Positions 1 through 8,505 of a stretch of DNA of 64,000 nt are shown piece by piece (within the stretch, counting starts at the first letter, position 1; each line of letters starts with the position of its first letter). Origin of the DNA: Massilia forsythiae (GTDB lineage: Bacteria; Pseudomonadota; Gammaproteobacteria; Burkholderiales; Burkholderiaceae_D); assembly GCF_012849555.1 (NCBI RefSeq), contig NZ_CP051685.1:1736001-1800000 (forward strand), written 5' to 3'. Both the position numbers and the translations under genes were made by a program. The notes below the pieces were generated by a model. It was given only the letters and a program-made list of their open reading frames with translations, made no database searches and was not told the DNA's origin.

Positions 1-2
1 CG

Positions 3-1541
3 CGCGGCGCCATCGCCCTGATGGCGCTGGCGCTGCTGGCGCCGTTCGTCCTGTACTTCGGCACGATGGATTCGATCGTCGCGATCTGGAACCGTTCCGA
101 GACCTTCGCCCACGGCTACGTGATCCTGCCGATCAGCCTGTGGCTGATCTGGCGCGAGCGCACGCGCTTCAACCTGCATCCGGCCACGCCGTACGCGCCG
201 GCGCTGGCGCTGCTGGCGCTGCTGGGCGCCGGCTGGCTGGCAGCCCAGCTGGGCGAGGTGCAGGTGGTGTCGCAGTATGCCTTCGTGGCGATGCTGCCGG
301 CGATCGCCCTGGCCCTGTTCGGCCCGCGCCTGGCCGGTTCGCTCACCTTCCCGCTGCTGTTCGTGCTGTTCGCGGTGCCCTTCGGCGAAGTGTTCGTGGC
401 GCCGCTGATCCAGTTCACCGCCGATTTCACGGTGTGGGCGGTGCGCGCCACCGGCATCCCGGTGCTGCGCAGCGGCACCCGCTTCGAACTGCCGACCGGT
501 AACTGGTCGGTGGTGGAAGCCTGCAGCGGCGTGCGCTACCTGATTTCCTCGGTCACGCTGGGCTGCCTGTACGCCTACCTGACCTACCGCTCGAACCTGC
601 GACGCCTGCTGTTCGTCGCCCTGGCGGTGATCGTGCCGATCATCGCCAACGGCTTGCGCGCCTACATGATCGTGATGATCGGCCACCTGTCCGGCATGGA
701 GCTGGCCACCGGCGTCGACCACCTGATCTACGGCTGGCTGTTCTTCGGCCTGGTGATGTTCCTGATGTTCTGGGTCGGCAGCTACTGGCGCGAAGACAGC
801 GCGGCGCCGGCCGCGGTGCCGGCTGCCGCGGGTACCGCCGGTGCTGCAGGTGCCGCCAGCACGGTGCCGATGCTGCACGCGCGCCGCTTCGCGCCGATGA
901 CGGCGGCCGTGCTGGCAGTGGCCGCACTGTGGCCGGCCGCGGCGCTGCTGGGCGAGCGCGCCAACCACAACCCGGCGCCGGTTCGCCTGGACGAAGTCGC
1001 GGTCGGCTGGCCGCAAGTTGCGCCCTTCGCCGACTGGAAGCCGGCCTACCTGACGCCGGATGCGCGTTTCGAACGCGTCTATCAGGACAGCGCCGCGCCC
1101 GCCGTGCCGGTGGCGCTGGACCTGCTGTACTACCGCAACCAGCACCGCGACAAATCGCTGATCAGCTCGGGCAACCGCCTGGCCGGCTACCAGGATGCAT
1201 GGCATGAGACGTTCGCCGGCGCGCGCACCGAAACCTTCCTCGACCGTCCGCTGGCGCTGCGCGAGTCGCTGCTGCGCGGTCCGCGCGGCACGCTGCTGGT
1301 ATGGTCCTTCAAGTGGGTCGGCGGCCATTACACCGACAGCGACATGAAGGGCAAGCTGTGGCAGGCCGGCGCCAAGGCCCTGCTGCGCGGTGACGACGGC
1401 GCCGCCGTGCTGCTGTCGGCGCCGTACGACGACGCGCCGGAAGCGGCGCGCGCCGCCCTGCGCCGCTTCCTGGCGCAGCAGGGTGCGGCGCTGGACGCGG
1501 CGCTGCAACGGGCGCACGCCGCGCCGGCGGCAGCGCACTGA
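3..1541 (+). CDS. xrtA: Exosortase A with C-terminal EpsI-type domain (5' end outside window)
   Basis: This is a polytopic inner-membrane cysteine protease/transpeptidase of the exosortase family, which processes PEP-CTERM proteins. The N-terminal half has many hydrophobic segments and the three conserved residues. Numbered from the first ATG at 21, these are Cys168 (EACSGVRYL), Arg213 (NGLRAYM) and His234 (GVDHLIYGW). The stretch from about residue 310 to 490 after the last membrane segments fits the EpsI/DUF3485 domain commonly fused to exosortase A. The frame is open to the left edge (R-G-A-I-A-L before the ATG). Exosortases usually have some 20 more residues there, so the true start is probably outside the window. 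It heads a run of same-strand polysaccharide genes. Confidence 0.9.
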   Translation, partial: RGAIALMALALLAPFVLYFGTMDSIVAIWNRSETFAHGYVILPISLWLIWRERTRFNLHPATPYAPALALLALLGAGWLAAQLGEVQVVSQYAFVAMLPAIALALFGPRLAGSLTFPLLFVLFAVPFGEVFVAPLIQFTADFTVWAVRATGIPVLRSGTRFELPTGNWSVVEACSGVRYLISSVTLGCLYAYLTYRSNLRRLLFVALAVIVPIIANGLRAYMIVMIGHLSGMELATGVDHLIYGWLFFGLVMFLMFWVGSYWREDSAAPAAVPAAAGTAGAAGAASTVPMLHARRFAPMTAAVLAVAALWPAAALLGERANHNPAPVRLDEVAVGWPQVAPFADWKPAYLTPDARFERVYQDSAAPAVPVALDLLYYRNQHRDKSLISSGNRLAGYQDAWHETFAGARTETFLDRPLALRESLLRGPRGTLLVWSFKWVGGHYTDSDMKGKLWQAGAKALLRGDDGAAVLLSAPYDDAPEAARAALRRFLAQQGAALDAALQRAHAAPAAAH

Positions 1542-1774
1542 GCGCAGCCAGCTGCGCCCGCGGCGCGCGGCGCCTTCCGGCGTCCGCGCGCGCATCGTCC
1601 CCCAGCCCTCCCGTGCATCCGCCCGGCTACCCCGGCAGGGCGATGGCGGGTGCCGTTTGTGGCGCAGCAGTCCCAGAAATTTTATTTTTTTAGAGTAATA
1701 TCTACCTTTACATCAGACTCGCGGCCACACGACCGGCCGGCACGCGAGCAGTCACCCCACGCGGAGCAATCCCC

Positions 1775-2932
1775 TTGCGCATCCTCTATCACCACCGCAC
1801 CCGTTCCAAGGACGGCCAATACGTCCACATCGAAGAAATGATCCATGCGCTGCGTGCGCAAGGCCACGAGATCGTGATCGTGGCGCCGCCCAGCGCCGAG
1901 ACCGAATCGTTCGGGTCCGACGCCGGCGCGGTCGCCCTGCTCAAGCGCTGGCTGCCGAAATGGTTCTACGAACTGATGGAGCTGGGGTATTCGCTGGTCG
2001 CCTACCGGCGCATGGCCAAGGCGATCCGCGCACACAAGCCGGATTGCATCTACGAGCGCTACAACCTGTTCCTGCCGGCCGGCATCTGGGCGGCGCGCCG
2101 CTTCAAGCTGCCGCTGCTGCTGGAAGTGAACGCGCCGATCCTGGAAGAGCGCACCCGCTACGACGGCCTGTCGCTGACGCGGCTGGCGCGCTGGTCGCAA
2201 GCCTACGCCTGGCGCAACGCCGACGGCGTGCTGCCGGTCACCGAGGTGCTGGCCGACATCGTGGCCTCGTACGGCGTGCGGCGCGAACGCATTACAGTGA
2301 TCCACAACGGCATCAACGGCGAGCGCTTCGACCGCGCCCCGGACGTCGACGCCGCCAAGCGCGCGCTCGGGCTGGAAGGCCGCCTGGTGCTCGGCTTCAC
2401 CGGCTTCGTGCGCGAATGGCACGGTCTCGACAAGGTCCTCACGCTGATCGCCGCCGATCCGCCGGCATCGCGCCGCCATTTGCTGGTGGTGGGCGACGGC
2501 CCGGCGCGCGCTCCGCTGGAAAAGCAGGCGCGCGAACTCGGCATCGAGAACCGCGTCACCTTCACCGGCATCGTCGGCCGCGACGACGTGGCGCGCCACG
2601 TGGCCGCGTTCGACATCGCGCTGCAGCCGGCGGTGGTGGCCTACGCCTCGCCCTTGAAGCTGTTCGAATACCTGGCGCTGGGCAAGGCCATTGTCGGCCC
2701 CGCGCAACCGAACATCGAAGAGATCCTGCGCCAGGACGACAACGCGGTGCTGTTCGACCCGGCCGATCCGAACGGCCTGGCCGGCGCCGTCAGCCGCCTG
2801 TGCGACGATGCGGCGCTGCGCACCAAGGTGGCCGCCAACGCCCAGCGCACCATCGACGAGCTGCAACTGACCTGGGGCGCCAACGCGCGCAAGGTCGTCA
2901 ACCTGTTCGGAGCCCTGCGCGCACATGCGTGA
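1775..2932 (+). CDS. GT4-type glycosyltransferase, exosortase A locus
   Basis: This GT-B fold glycosyltransferase of 385 residues opens with RILYHHRTRSKDGQYVHIEE, typical of enzymes found beside exosortase A. The C-terminal half has the GT4 nucleotide-sugar site (HNGIN near 168, VVGDGPARAPLEKQA, and SPLKLFEYLALGKAIV with the conserved E). It probably adds a hexose to the lipid-linked repeat unit at the cytoplasmic face. The start is TTG at 1775, preceded by GGAG at 1763-1766, and no in-frame ATG fits better. The gene overlaps the following ligase by 8 bp, so the two are likely translationally coupled. Donor and acceptor sugars cannot be read from sequence. Confidence 0.88.
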   Translation: MRILYHHRTRSKDGQYVHIEEMIHALRAQGHEIVIVAPPSAETESFGSDAGAVALLKRWLPKWFYELMELGYSLVAYRRMAKAIRAHKPDCIYERYNLFLPAGIWAARRFKLPLLLEVNAPILEERTRYDGLSLTRLARWSQAYAWRNADGVLPVTEVLADIVASYGVRRERITVIHNGINGERFDRAPDVDAAKRALGLEGRLVLGFTGFVREWHGLDKVLTLIAADPPASRRHLLVVGDGPARAPLEKQARELGIENRVTFTGIVGRDDVARHVAAFDIALQPAVVAYASPLKLFEYLALGKAIVGPAQPNIEEILRQDDNAVLFDPADPNGLAGAVSRLCDDAALRTKVAANAQRTIDELQLTWGANARKVVNLFGALRAHA

Positions 2933-4208
2933 CGTCATCATCACCCTGGTCATCTTCGGCCTGCTGTCGCTGTCGTTCAAGCGGCCGGTGATCGGCGCCC
3001 TGCTGTTCACCTGGGTCAGCCTGATGAATCCGCACCGGCTGACCTACGGCTTCGCCTACAACTTCCCGTTCGCGGCCGCGATCGCCGGCCTGACCACGCT
3101 GTTCATGTTCACCAGCCGCGAGCCGAAGAAATTCCCGCTGACGCCGGTGACGGCGACGATGCTGATCTTCGCCGCCTGGATGACATTGACCAGTTTCTTC
3201 GCGCTCGAGCCGAACATCGTCTGGCTCGAGTGGAACCGGGTGATGAAGACCTTCTTCATGGTGCTGGTGACCATGACCCTGATCCAGAAGCCGAAAGACC
3301 TCAAGATCTTCGTCTGGATCGTCGCCCTGTCGCTGGGCGTGTTCGGCCTGAAGGGCGGCCTGTTTACGCTGGCCTCCGGCGGCCATTTCCGCGTCTACGG
3401 GCCGGACGGCAGCTACATCTCGGAAAACAACGGCATGGCGCTGGCGCTGGTCACGGTGCTGCCGCTGATCTGGTACCTGCGCACCCAGGCCACCAACAAA
3501 TGGGTCAGCCGCGGCCTGACGCTGATGCTGGCCATGACGGCGGTGTCGGCGGTGGCCTCGTATTCGCGCGGCGCGCTGGTCGGCGGCATGGCGATGATGG
3601 GTTTCCTGTGGTTCCACAGCCGCAAGAAGGCGCAGACGGCGGTGGTGCTGATCGGCGTGGCGATCCTGATCGCGGCGGTGATGCCGTCCGCCTGGTTCGA
3701 GCGCATGGACAGCATCAACGAATACCACCAGGACGACTCGGCGCAAGGCCGCTTCAACGCCTGGCGCTTCGCCATCAACATCGCCTCCACCTTCCCGCTG
3801 GGCGGCGGCTACAACGTGTTCACCCCGCGCATGTTCCTGATGTACGCGCCGGACCCGCTCGGCTACCACGTGGCCCACAGCATCTGGTTCCAGGTACTCG
3901 GCGACCATGGCTGGATCGGCCTGTTCATGTTCATCACGCTGATGGTCTGCGCCTGGCGCACCGGCACCCGGGTGCGTAAATATTGCATGACCCGGCCCGA
4001 CCTGAAATGGGCGGAAGACTTGTCACGCATGTGCCAAGTGTGCATCATCGGCTACGCCATCAGCGGCAGCTTCCTGTCGCTGGCCTATTTCGACCTGTAC
4101 TACGACATCATCATCATCCTGGTATGCCTGGAAAAGATCCTGCTTCCCTCGAAACGCACGGTGCCCATCCCTTCGCAGGCGCAGACGCCACCGCAGACGG
4201 TGCCATGA
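2925..4208 (+). CDS. O-antigen ligase/polymerase-like membrane protein, exosortase A-associated
   Basis: This 427-residue polytopic membrane protein has many hydrophobic segments and a large periplasmic loop containing the polymerase/ligase-type stretch RGALVGG and, later, FNAWRFAINIA followed by GGGYNVF. This matches the Wzy/WaaL-like proteins of exosortase A loci, annotated as probable O-glycosylation ligases. Its role would be to polymerise the flipped repeat units or transfer them to a protein or lipid acceptor in the periplasm. The start overlaps the preceding glycosyltransferase by 8 bp. The stop (TGA, 4206-4208) overlaps the next ATG at 4205 in an ATGA junction, so these genes form one operon. 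Confidence 0.85.
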   Translation: MRDVIITLVIFGLLSLSFKRPVIGALLFTWVSLMNPHRLTYGFAYNFPFAAAIAGLTTLFMFTSREPKKFPLTPVTATMLIFAAWMTLTSFFALEPNIVWLEWNRVMKTFFMVLVTMTLIQKPKDLKIFVWIVALSLGVFGLKGGLFTLASGGHFRVYGPDGSYISENNGMALALVTVLPLIWYLRTQATNKWVSRGLTLMLAMTAVSAVASYSRGALVGGMAMMGFLWFHSRKKAQTAVVLIGVAILIAAVMPSAWFERMDSINEYHQDDSAQGRFNAWRFAINIASTFPLGGGYNVFTPRMFLMYAPDPLGYHVAHSIWFQVLGDHGWIGLFMFITLMVCAWRTGTRVRKYCMTRPDLKWAEDLSRMCQVCIIGYAISGSFLSLAYFDLYYDIIIILVCLEKILLPSKRTVPIPSQAQTPPQTVP

Positions 4209-6490
4209 ACGCGCCGCGCATGCGCCCGGCCGGCGGCGGCCTGCTGAAACCGGCCATCATGCGCGGCGCGCTGTCGATGCTGTCGCCGGCCGGCCCGTCG
4301 GCGCGCCTGTCGCTGCTGCTGTTCCACAAGGTGCCGACGCTGGCCGATCCGCTCGCCTCCAGCGAACTGAACCTGGAACGTTTCGAGCACATGCTGGACG
4401 TGGTGGCCGCCAACGCCAACGTGCTGCCGCTGTCGGAAGCCAGCGCCGCCCTCAAGCGCGGCACGCTGCCGGCGCGCGCGGTGGCGCTGACCTTCGACGA
4501 CGGCTACGCCGAATGGATCGACAACGTGGCGCCCGCGCTGTTGCGGCGCAAGCTGCCGGCCACCTTCTTCGTCACCACCGGCCACATCGAGGGCGGCGTG
4601 CTGTGGCACGAGCGCATCCTGGCCGCGGTGCGCGCGCTGCCGGCGCACGGCGCGCACTTGCCGAAGGTGCTCGGTCCCTACCCGGACCTGGACGCGCCCG
4701 GCTGCCGCGAACGCCTGGTCGAGCGCCTGCAGGCGCACCTGAAATACGCGCCGCTGGGCCAGCGCCTGGACGCGATCGAACAGCTGGAAAGCCAGGCCTG
4801 CCGCCCGCTGATCCTGCCGCCCGGCTTCGACGCCGCCTCGGTGCGCACCCTGCACGGCCAAGGCTTCGAGATCGGCGCCCACACGGTGCACCATCCGATC
4901 CTGAACGAATGCACGGCCGCGCAGGCGCGCGCCGAGATCGGCGACTGCAAGGCGCAGCTGGAAGCCATCATCGGCGGCGCCGTGCATTCCTTCGCCTACC
5001 CGAACGGCCGGCCGAACCAGGACTTCCACCGCGACCACGTGCAGATGGTCAAGGCGGCCGGCTACCACACCGCGGTCACGACCAGCATCGGCGTTGCCAG
5101 CGCCGCCACCGATCCCTTGCAGTTGCCGCGCTTTACCCCCTGGGGCCTCAGCGAGGAACGCATCACCTTCCAACTGGCGCGCAACATGCTCACCAAACCG
5201 ACTCCCTTGACCCCTTCCCGCCGCACCGCTGCCGCCAATGGCGCCGATGCCGATGCCCATGCCGGCACCGACCTGCGCTGCCTGATGGTGGCCAGCGTGT
5301 TCGCCCCGATCCACGGCGGCTCGGCGGTGGTGTATGAAAACCTGTGCCGCCACATGCCGCCCGGCAGCATCCGCGTGCTGACCGCCAGCACCAACTACCA
5401 CACGCGCGAGGACATCCCGGGCTGGCGCGAACACGACGCCCGGCAAAACTTCCCGGTCGACCGCATCCGCCTGCTGCGCCCGGCGAGCATGCCGCCGCCG
5501 GCGAATAAACTGGTGTCGCTGTGGCGCATGCTGACCTGCGACCTGCCGCTGTACGCCAAGGTGCTGTACAAGGCCGCCCAGCTGGTGCGCAAGCACGACA
5601 TCAACCTGGTCTGCATCGGCGAACTGGTGACCGGCAGCTGGCTCGGCATCGCGCTCAAGAAGATGTTCGGCTGCAAGCTGATCATCTACGTGCACGGCGA
5701 GGAAATCACCACCCGCACCGATGGCCGCCTGGGCCAGAAGCGCAAGCAGTTCCTGATGGCGGCCGACCGCATCGTCTCGGTCAGCTCGTTCACCTGCGAC
5801 GCCATGCGCACGCTGGGGGTGCCGTCCGAATCGATGGTGCTGATCCAGAACGGGGTCGACATCGATTACTTCACGCCCGGCGAACGCGACCCGGAACTGG
5901 TCGCGCGCCACGGCCTGCAGGGCAAGCAGATCGTGCTGACCGTGGGCCGCCTGGTGGCGCGCAAGGGCGCCGACATGGCGGTGCGCGCCATGAAGCAGGT
6001 GGTGGCGCGCCGCCCCGGCGTGCATTACCTGATCGTCGGCGACGGCGAACTGCGCCCCGAGCTGGAACGCCTGATCGCCGCCGAAGGCCTGGAACGGTCG
6101 GTGACCCTGGTCGGCAAGGTGTCGGACGCCGACCTGCTGCGCTACCTGCGCCTGTGCGATCTGTTCCTGATGCCGAACCGCACCCTGCCCGACGGCGACA
6201 CCGAAGGTTTCGGCCTGGTCTTCCGCGAAGCCAACGCCTGCCGCAAGCCGGTGATCGGCGGACGCGCCGGCGGCGTGGTGGAAGCGGTGGAAGACGGCGT
6301 CAGCGGCCTGCTGGTGGACGGCACCCAGCCGGACCAGATCGCCGCCGCGGTCGAGCGCATCCTGGGCGACCCGGCCCTGGCGCAGCAGCTCAGCGAAGGC
6401 GGCCTGGCGCTGGCGCGCCGGCACAGCACGGCGGCGGTCGCCAGCCAGTTCCTGCGCACCTGCGAACGCCTGCTCGGCGTGCGCGGTTGA
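4205..6490 (+). CDS. Fused polysaccharide deacetylase and GT4 glycosyltransferase
   Basis: This protein of 761 residues has two enzyme domains. Residues about 30-330 are a NodB-type polysaccharide deacetylase, with the metal and catalytic Asp pair in TFDDGY (Asp98/Asp99), the metal-binding HTVHH (His226, His230) and FAYPNG at 263-268. A hydrophilic linker (about 331-355, rich in Thr, Pro, Ala and Asp) leads to a complete GT4 domain at about 356-761. That domain begins CLMVASVFAPIHGGSAVVYE and contains VHGEE, QNGVD, GRLVARKGAD and EGFGLVFREA. The natural reading is coupled sugar transfer and N-deacetylation on one polypeptide. In-frame sequence above 4205 belongs to another frame of the ligase, so the ATGA start is chosen. 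No stop or frameshift separates the halves. Confidence 0.88.
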   Translation: MNAPRMRPAGGGLLKPAIMRGALSMLSPAGPSARLSLLLFHKVPTLADPLASSELNLERFEHMLDVVAANANVLPLSEASAALKRGTLPARAVALTFDDGYAEWIDNVAPALLRRKLPATFFVTTGHIEGGVLWHERILAAVRALPAHGAHLPKVLGPYPDLDAPGCRERLVERLQAHLKYAPLGQRLDAIEQLESQACRPLILPPGFDAASVRTLHGQGFEIGAHTVHHPILNECTAAQARAEIGDCKAQLEAIIGGAVHSFAYPNGRPNQDFHRDHVQMVKAAGYHTAVTTSIGVASAATDPLQLPRFTPWGLSEERITFQLARNMLTKPTPLTPSRRTAAANGADADAHAGTDLRCLMVASVFAPIHGGSAVVYENLCRHMPPGSIRVLTASTNYHTREDIPGWREHDARQNFPVDRIRLLRPASMPPPANKLVSLWRMLTCDLPLYAKVLYKAAQLVRKHDINLVCIGELVTGSWLGIALKKMFGCKLIIYVHGEEITTRTDGRLGQKRKQFLMAADRIVSVSSFTCDAMRTLGVPSESMVLIQNGVDIDYFTPGERDPELVARHGLQGKQIVLTVGRLVARKGADMAVRAMKQVVARRPGVHYLIVGDGELRPELERLIAAEGLERSVTLVGKVSDADLLRYLRLCDLFLMPNRTLPDGDTEGFGLVFREANACRKPVIGGRAGGVVEAVEDGVSGLLVDGTQPDQIAAAVERILGDPALAQQLSEGGLALARRHSTAAVASQFLRTCERLLGVRG

Positions 6491-6513
6491 TCTTATTCCC
6501 CTATCAAGCCTCC

Positions 6514-7473
6514 ATGTCCGCTCCCACCTTCAGCCTCGTCATCCCGTCCTACAACCGCGCCGACCTGATCGGCGCCACCCTCGACAGCGCACTGGCCCAG
6601 CACCTGCCTTTCCTGGAAATCATCGTGGTCGACGACGGCTCGACCGACCATACGGCCGACGTCCTGGCGCGCTACGCCGGCCGCATCACGGTCATGACGC
6701 TGGCCAACGCCGGCGTGCAGAACGCCCGCAACACCGGCGTGGCGGCGGCGCGCGGCGACTACATCGTGCTGTGCGATTCGGACGACCTGCTGGAACCGGA
6801 TTTCGCCGCCACCATGGCGGCCTGGCTGGCGGCGCACCCGGACTATGATGCGGTGTACAGCAACTTCGTGACCTTCGACGAGCGCGGCGTCCATGCCGAC
6901 AAATTTTCCCTGGCGCCGCCCGGCTTCTTCGACGGCGCCGTGCTGGACGACGGCTTCTGGCGCGACGTGCCGGACCTGTACCGGCGCACCGTGGATTACC
7001 AGCCGCTGTTCCCATCGGGCAGCGTGATCCGCAAGGCGTTTTATGAGCGCATCGGCGGCTACGACGTGCGTTTCAACGGCGTCGGCGGCGAGGACTGGGA
7101 ATTCACCTTGCGTTTGGTGGCGCAGGCGAAGATGGCGCTGTGCGCCAGGCCGCTGGTGCGCATCCGCAAGCACGCCAGCAACGACTCGGGCGACACCATC
7201 CGTACCGTCAGCGGCTGCGTGCGTATCCTCGAATTCGCGTTGCGGGAACACCCGTTCGCCGCGCCGCACCGCGAGGCGATCCTGCGCAGCATCGACGAGC
7301 GCCGCCTGGACGTGTTCAACGGCGCCTTTGCGCGCGGCAGTTTTACTACTGCGCTCGAGATGCACAAGCACATGCGCCAACGCCCGGCCGGCCGCGGGTT
7401 CCAACTGAAAGTGTTGATCGCCTCGCTGCCGGCGCCCTTGCGCTGGCCCCTGTGGCGCCTGACCCAGCGCTGA
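6514..7473 (+). CDS. GT2-family glycosyltransferase
   Basis: This 319-residue GT-A enzyme has the family opening FSLVIPSYNRADLIGATLDS, the nucleotide-binding VVDDGSTD, NARNTGVAAARGDY, and the metal-binding CDSDD. GGEDWEFTLRL near residue 190 supplies the general-base region. It is the last + strand gene of the first polysaccharide operon, beginning 23 bp after the fusion gene and ending 6 bp short of a convergent gene. An in-frame TTG at 6487 overlaps the upstream stop codon and could be used. ATG 6514 is preferred because the protein then starts just before the GT2 fold. Substrate is unknown. Confidence 0.87.
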   Translation: MSAPTFSLVIPSYNRADLIGATLDSALAQHLPFLEIIVVDDGSTDHTADVLARYAGRITVMTLANAGVQNARNTGVAAARGDYIVLCDSDDLLEPDFAATMAAWLAAHPDYDAVYSNFVTFDERGVHADKFSLAPPGFFDGAVLDDGFWRDVPDLYRRTVDYQPLFPSGSVIRKAFYERIGGYDVRFNGVGGEDWEFTLRLVAQAKMALCARPLVRIRKHASNDSGDTIRTVSGCVRILEFALREHPFAAPHREAILRSIDERRLDVFNGAFARGSFTTALEMHKHMRQRPAGRGFQLKVLIASLPAPLRWPLWRLTQR

Positions 7474-7479
7474 CGCTGT

Positions 7480-8505
7480 TCAAGGGCCGGCGCGGCGCCG
7501 GCGCCACGCGTGCAGGCGCCCCAGCAGCGTCCAGCGATAATGGTTCAGGTGGTACATGGTGCGTACCTCGTCGGTCCAGCGCGTGTGCCATTCCATCACC
7601 CGCCCGTAGAATTCGATGCGGCGGATGGCACCGCCTTCGAACAGCTGGCGGCAGGCTTCCTCACGCATCAAAAAGGCCGGCGAATACTGTTTCGGCACGG
7701 TCTCGTCGTAGGCCGTCTTGAGGATCACGATGCAGTCGCCTTCCTCGATGCACAGGTCCATCGCCACCAGCTCGTCGCCGAAATAGTAGCGATACACGCT
7801 GCCGCGTCCCGCGCCGCAAAAGGCTTCCAGCATGCGCCGGTAGAATTCGCCCTGTTCGTTGTTTGCAGCCACCGCGGTGCCGGCGCGGCCCTTCCAGCCG
7901 GTGCTTTCCAGGCGCCCGTAGTCCGCCACCGCCTGCGCCATCCGTCCGGCATCGCGCCAGACTTCCATGCGCGTGGCGGTGCCGGCGCCGGCCAGGCGAT
8001 TGCGCTGCTTCTTCAGGTTGCTTTTGAGGTTCTTGCCGCGCCCTTCCCACCAGGCGTCGAAGCTGCCTTCGACGCTGATGCGCGCGGTATCGATGTAGTC
8101 GGCGCCGGCCTGCTTGTCCGCATCCGGCGGGCGCGGCAGCAGGAACGGGTCGCATTGGGTCAGCCCCACCAGCAGCGCCAGACCTGGCAGCGCGCGCGCC
8201 AGGCCGTCCAGCAGCGCGCCCGTATCGAGGCCGGTTTGCTGGACCCACGCACCGACCGGCGCCTGCGCCGGCTGGAAGGTGGCCCAGCGCGCGCGGCCCT
8301 GCGGCACCAGCACGGCCGCGGCCAGCAGCGCGCCGTCCTGCTCGCACAGCGCCAGCAGCTCGTCGCCGGCGCCGAACGTTTCCAGCAGCGCGCCGATGAA
8401 GAGCGGGTCGAGCACTGGCGCCGCCGGACCCAGCGCGCGCAGCGCATTCCAGCGCGCCGCTTGGGCTTCGAGATTGTCGGCGGCCGGCAGCAGGGTCCAC
8501 TTCAT
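7480..8505 (-). CDS. FemAB/BioF2-like GNAT acyltransferase
   Basis: This 341-residue protein resembles the double-GNAT acetyltransferases (FemAB-related, CelD/BioF2-like) found in polysaccharide loci. It carries ISVEGSFDAWWEGRGKNLK, then LKKQRNRLAGAG, and a second GNAT half around EFYRRMLEAFCGAGRGSVY, LVAMDLCIEEGDCIVILKTA and YSPAFLMREEA. The likely role is transferring an acyl or aminoacyl group to an amino sugar. Its ATG overlaps the stop of the DegT aminotransferase in an ATGA junction (8502-8505), so the two are one operon and may act in succession, amination then acylation. The acyl donor is not identifiable. Confidence 0.75.
   Translation of the reverse strand: MKWTLLPAADNLEAQAARWNALRALGPAAPVLDPLFIGALLETFGAGDELLALCEQDGALLAAAVLVPQGRARWATFQPAQAPVGAWVQQTGLDTGALLDGLARALPGLALLVGLTQCDPFLLPRPPDADKQAGADYIDTARISVEGSFDAWWEGRGKNLKSNLKKQRNRLAGAGTATRMEVWRDAGRMAQAVADYGRLESTGWKGRAGTAVAANNEQGEFYRRMLEAFCGAGRGSVYRYYFGDELVAMDLCIEEGDCIVILKTAYDETVPKQYSPAFLMREEACRQLFEGGAIRRIEFYGRVMEWHTRWTDEVRTMYHLNHYRWTLLGRLHAWRRRRAGP

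Noticed and set aside
4100..6424. Long minus-strand open frame opposite the deacetylase-glycosyltransferase fusion
   Set aside because: Its composition is Arg/Gln/Ala-rich without motifs, as expected from the antisense of GC-rich coding DNA.
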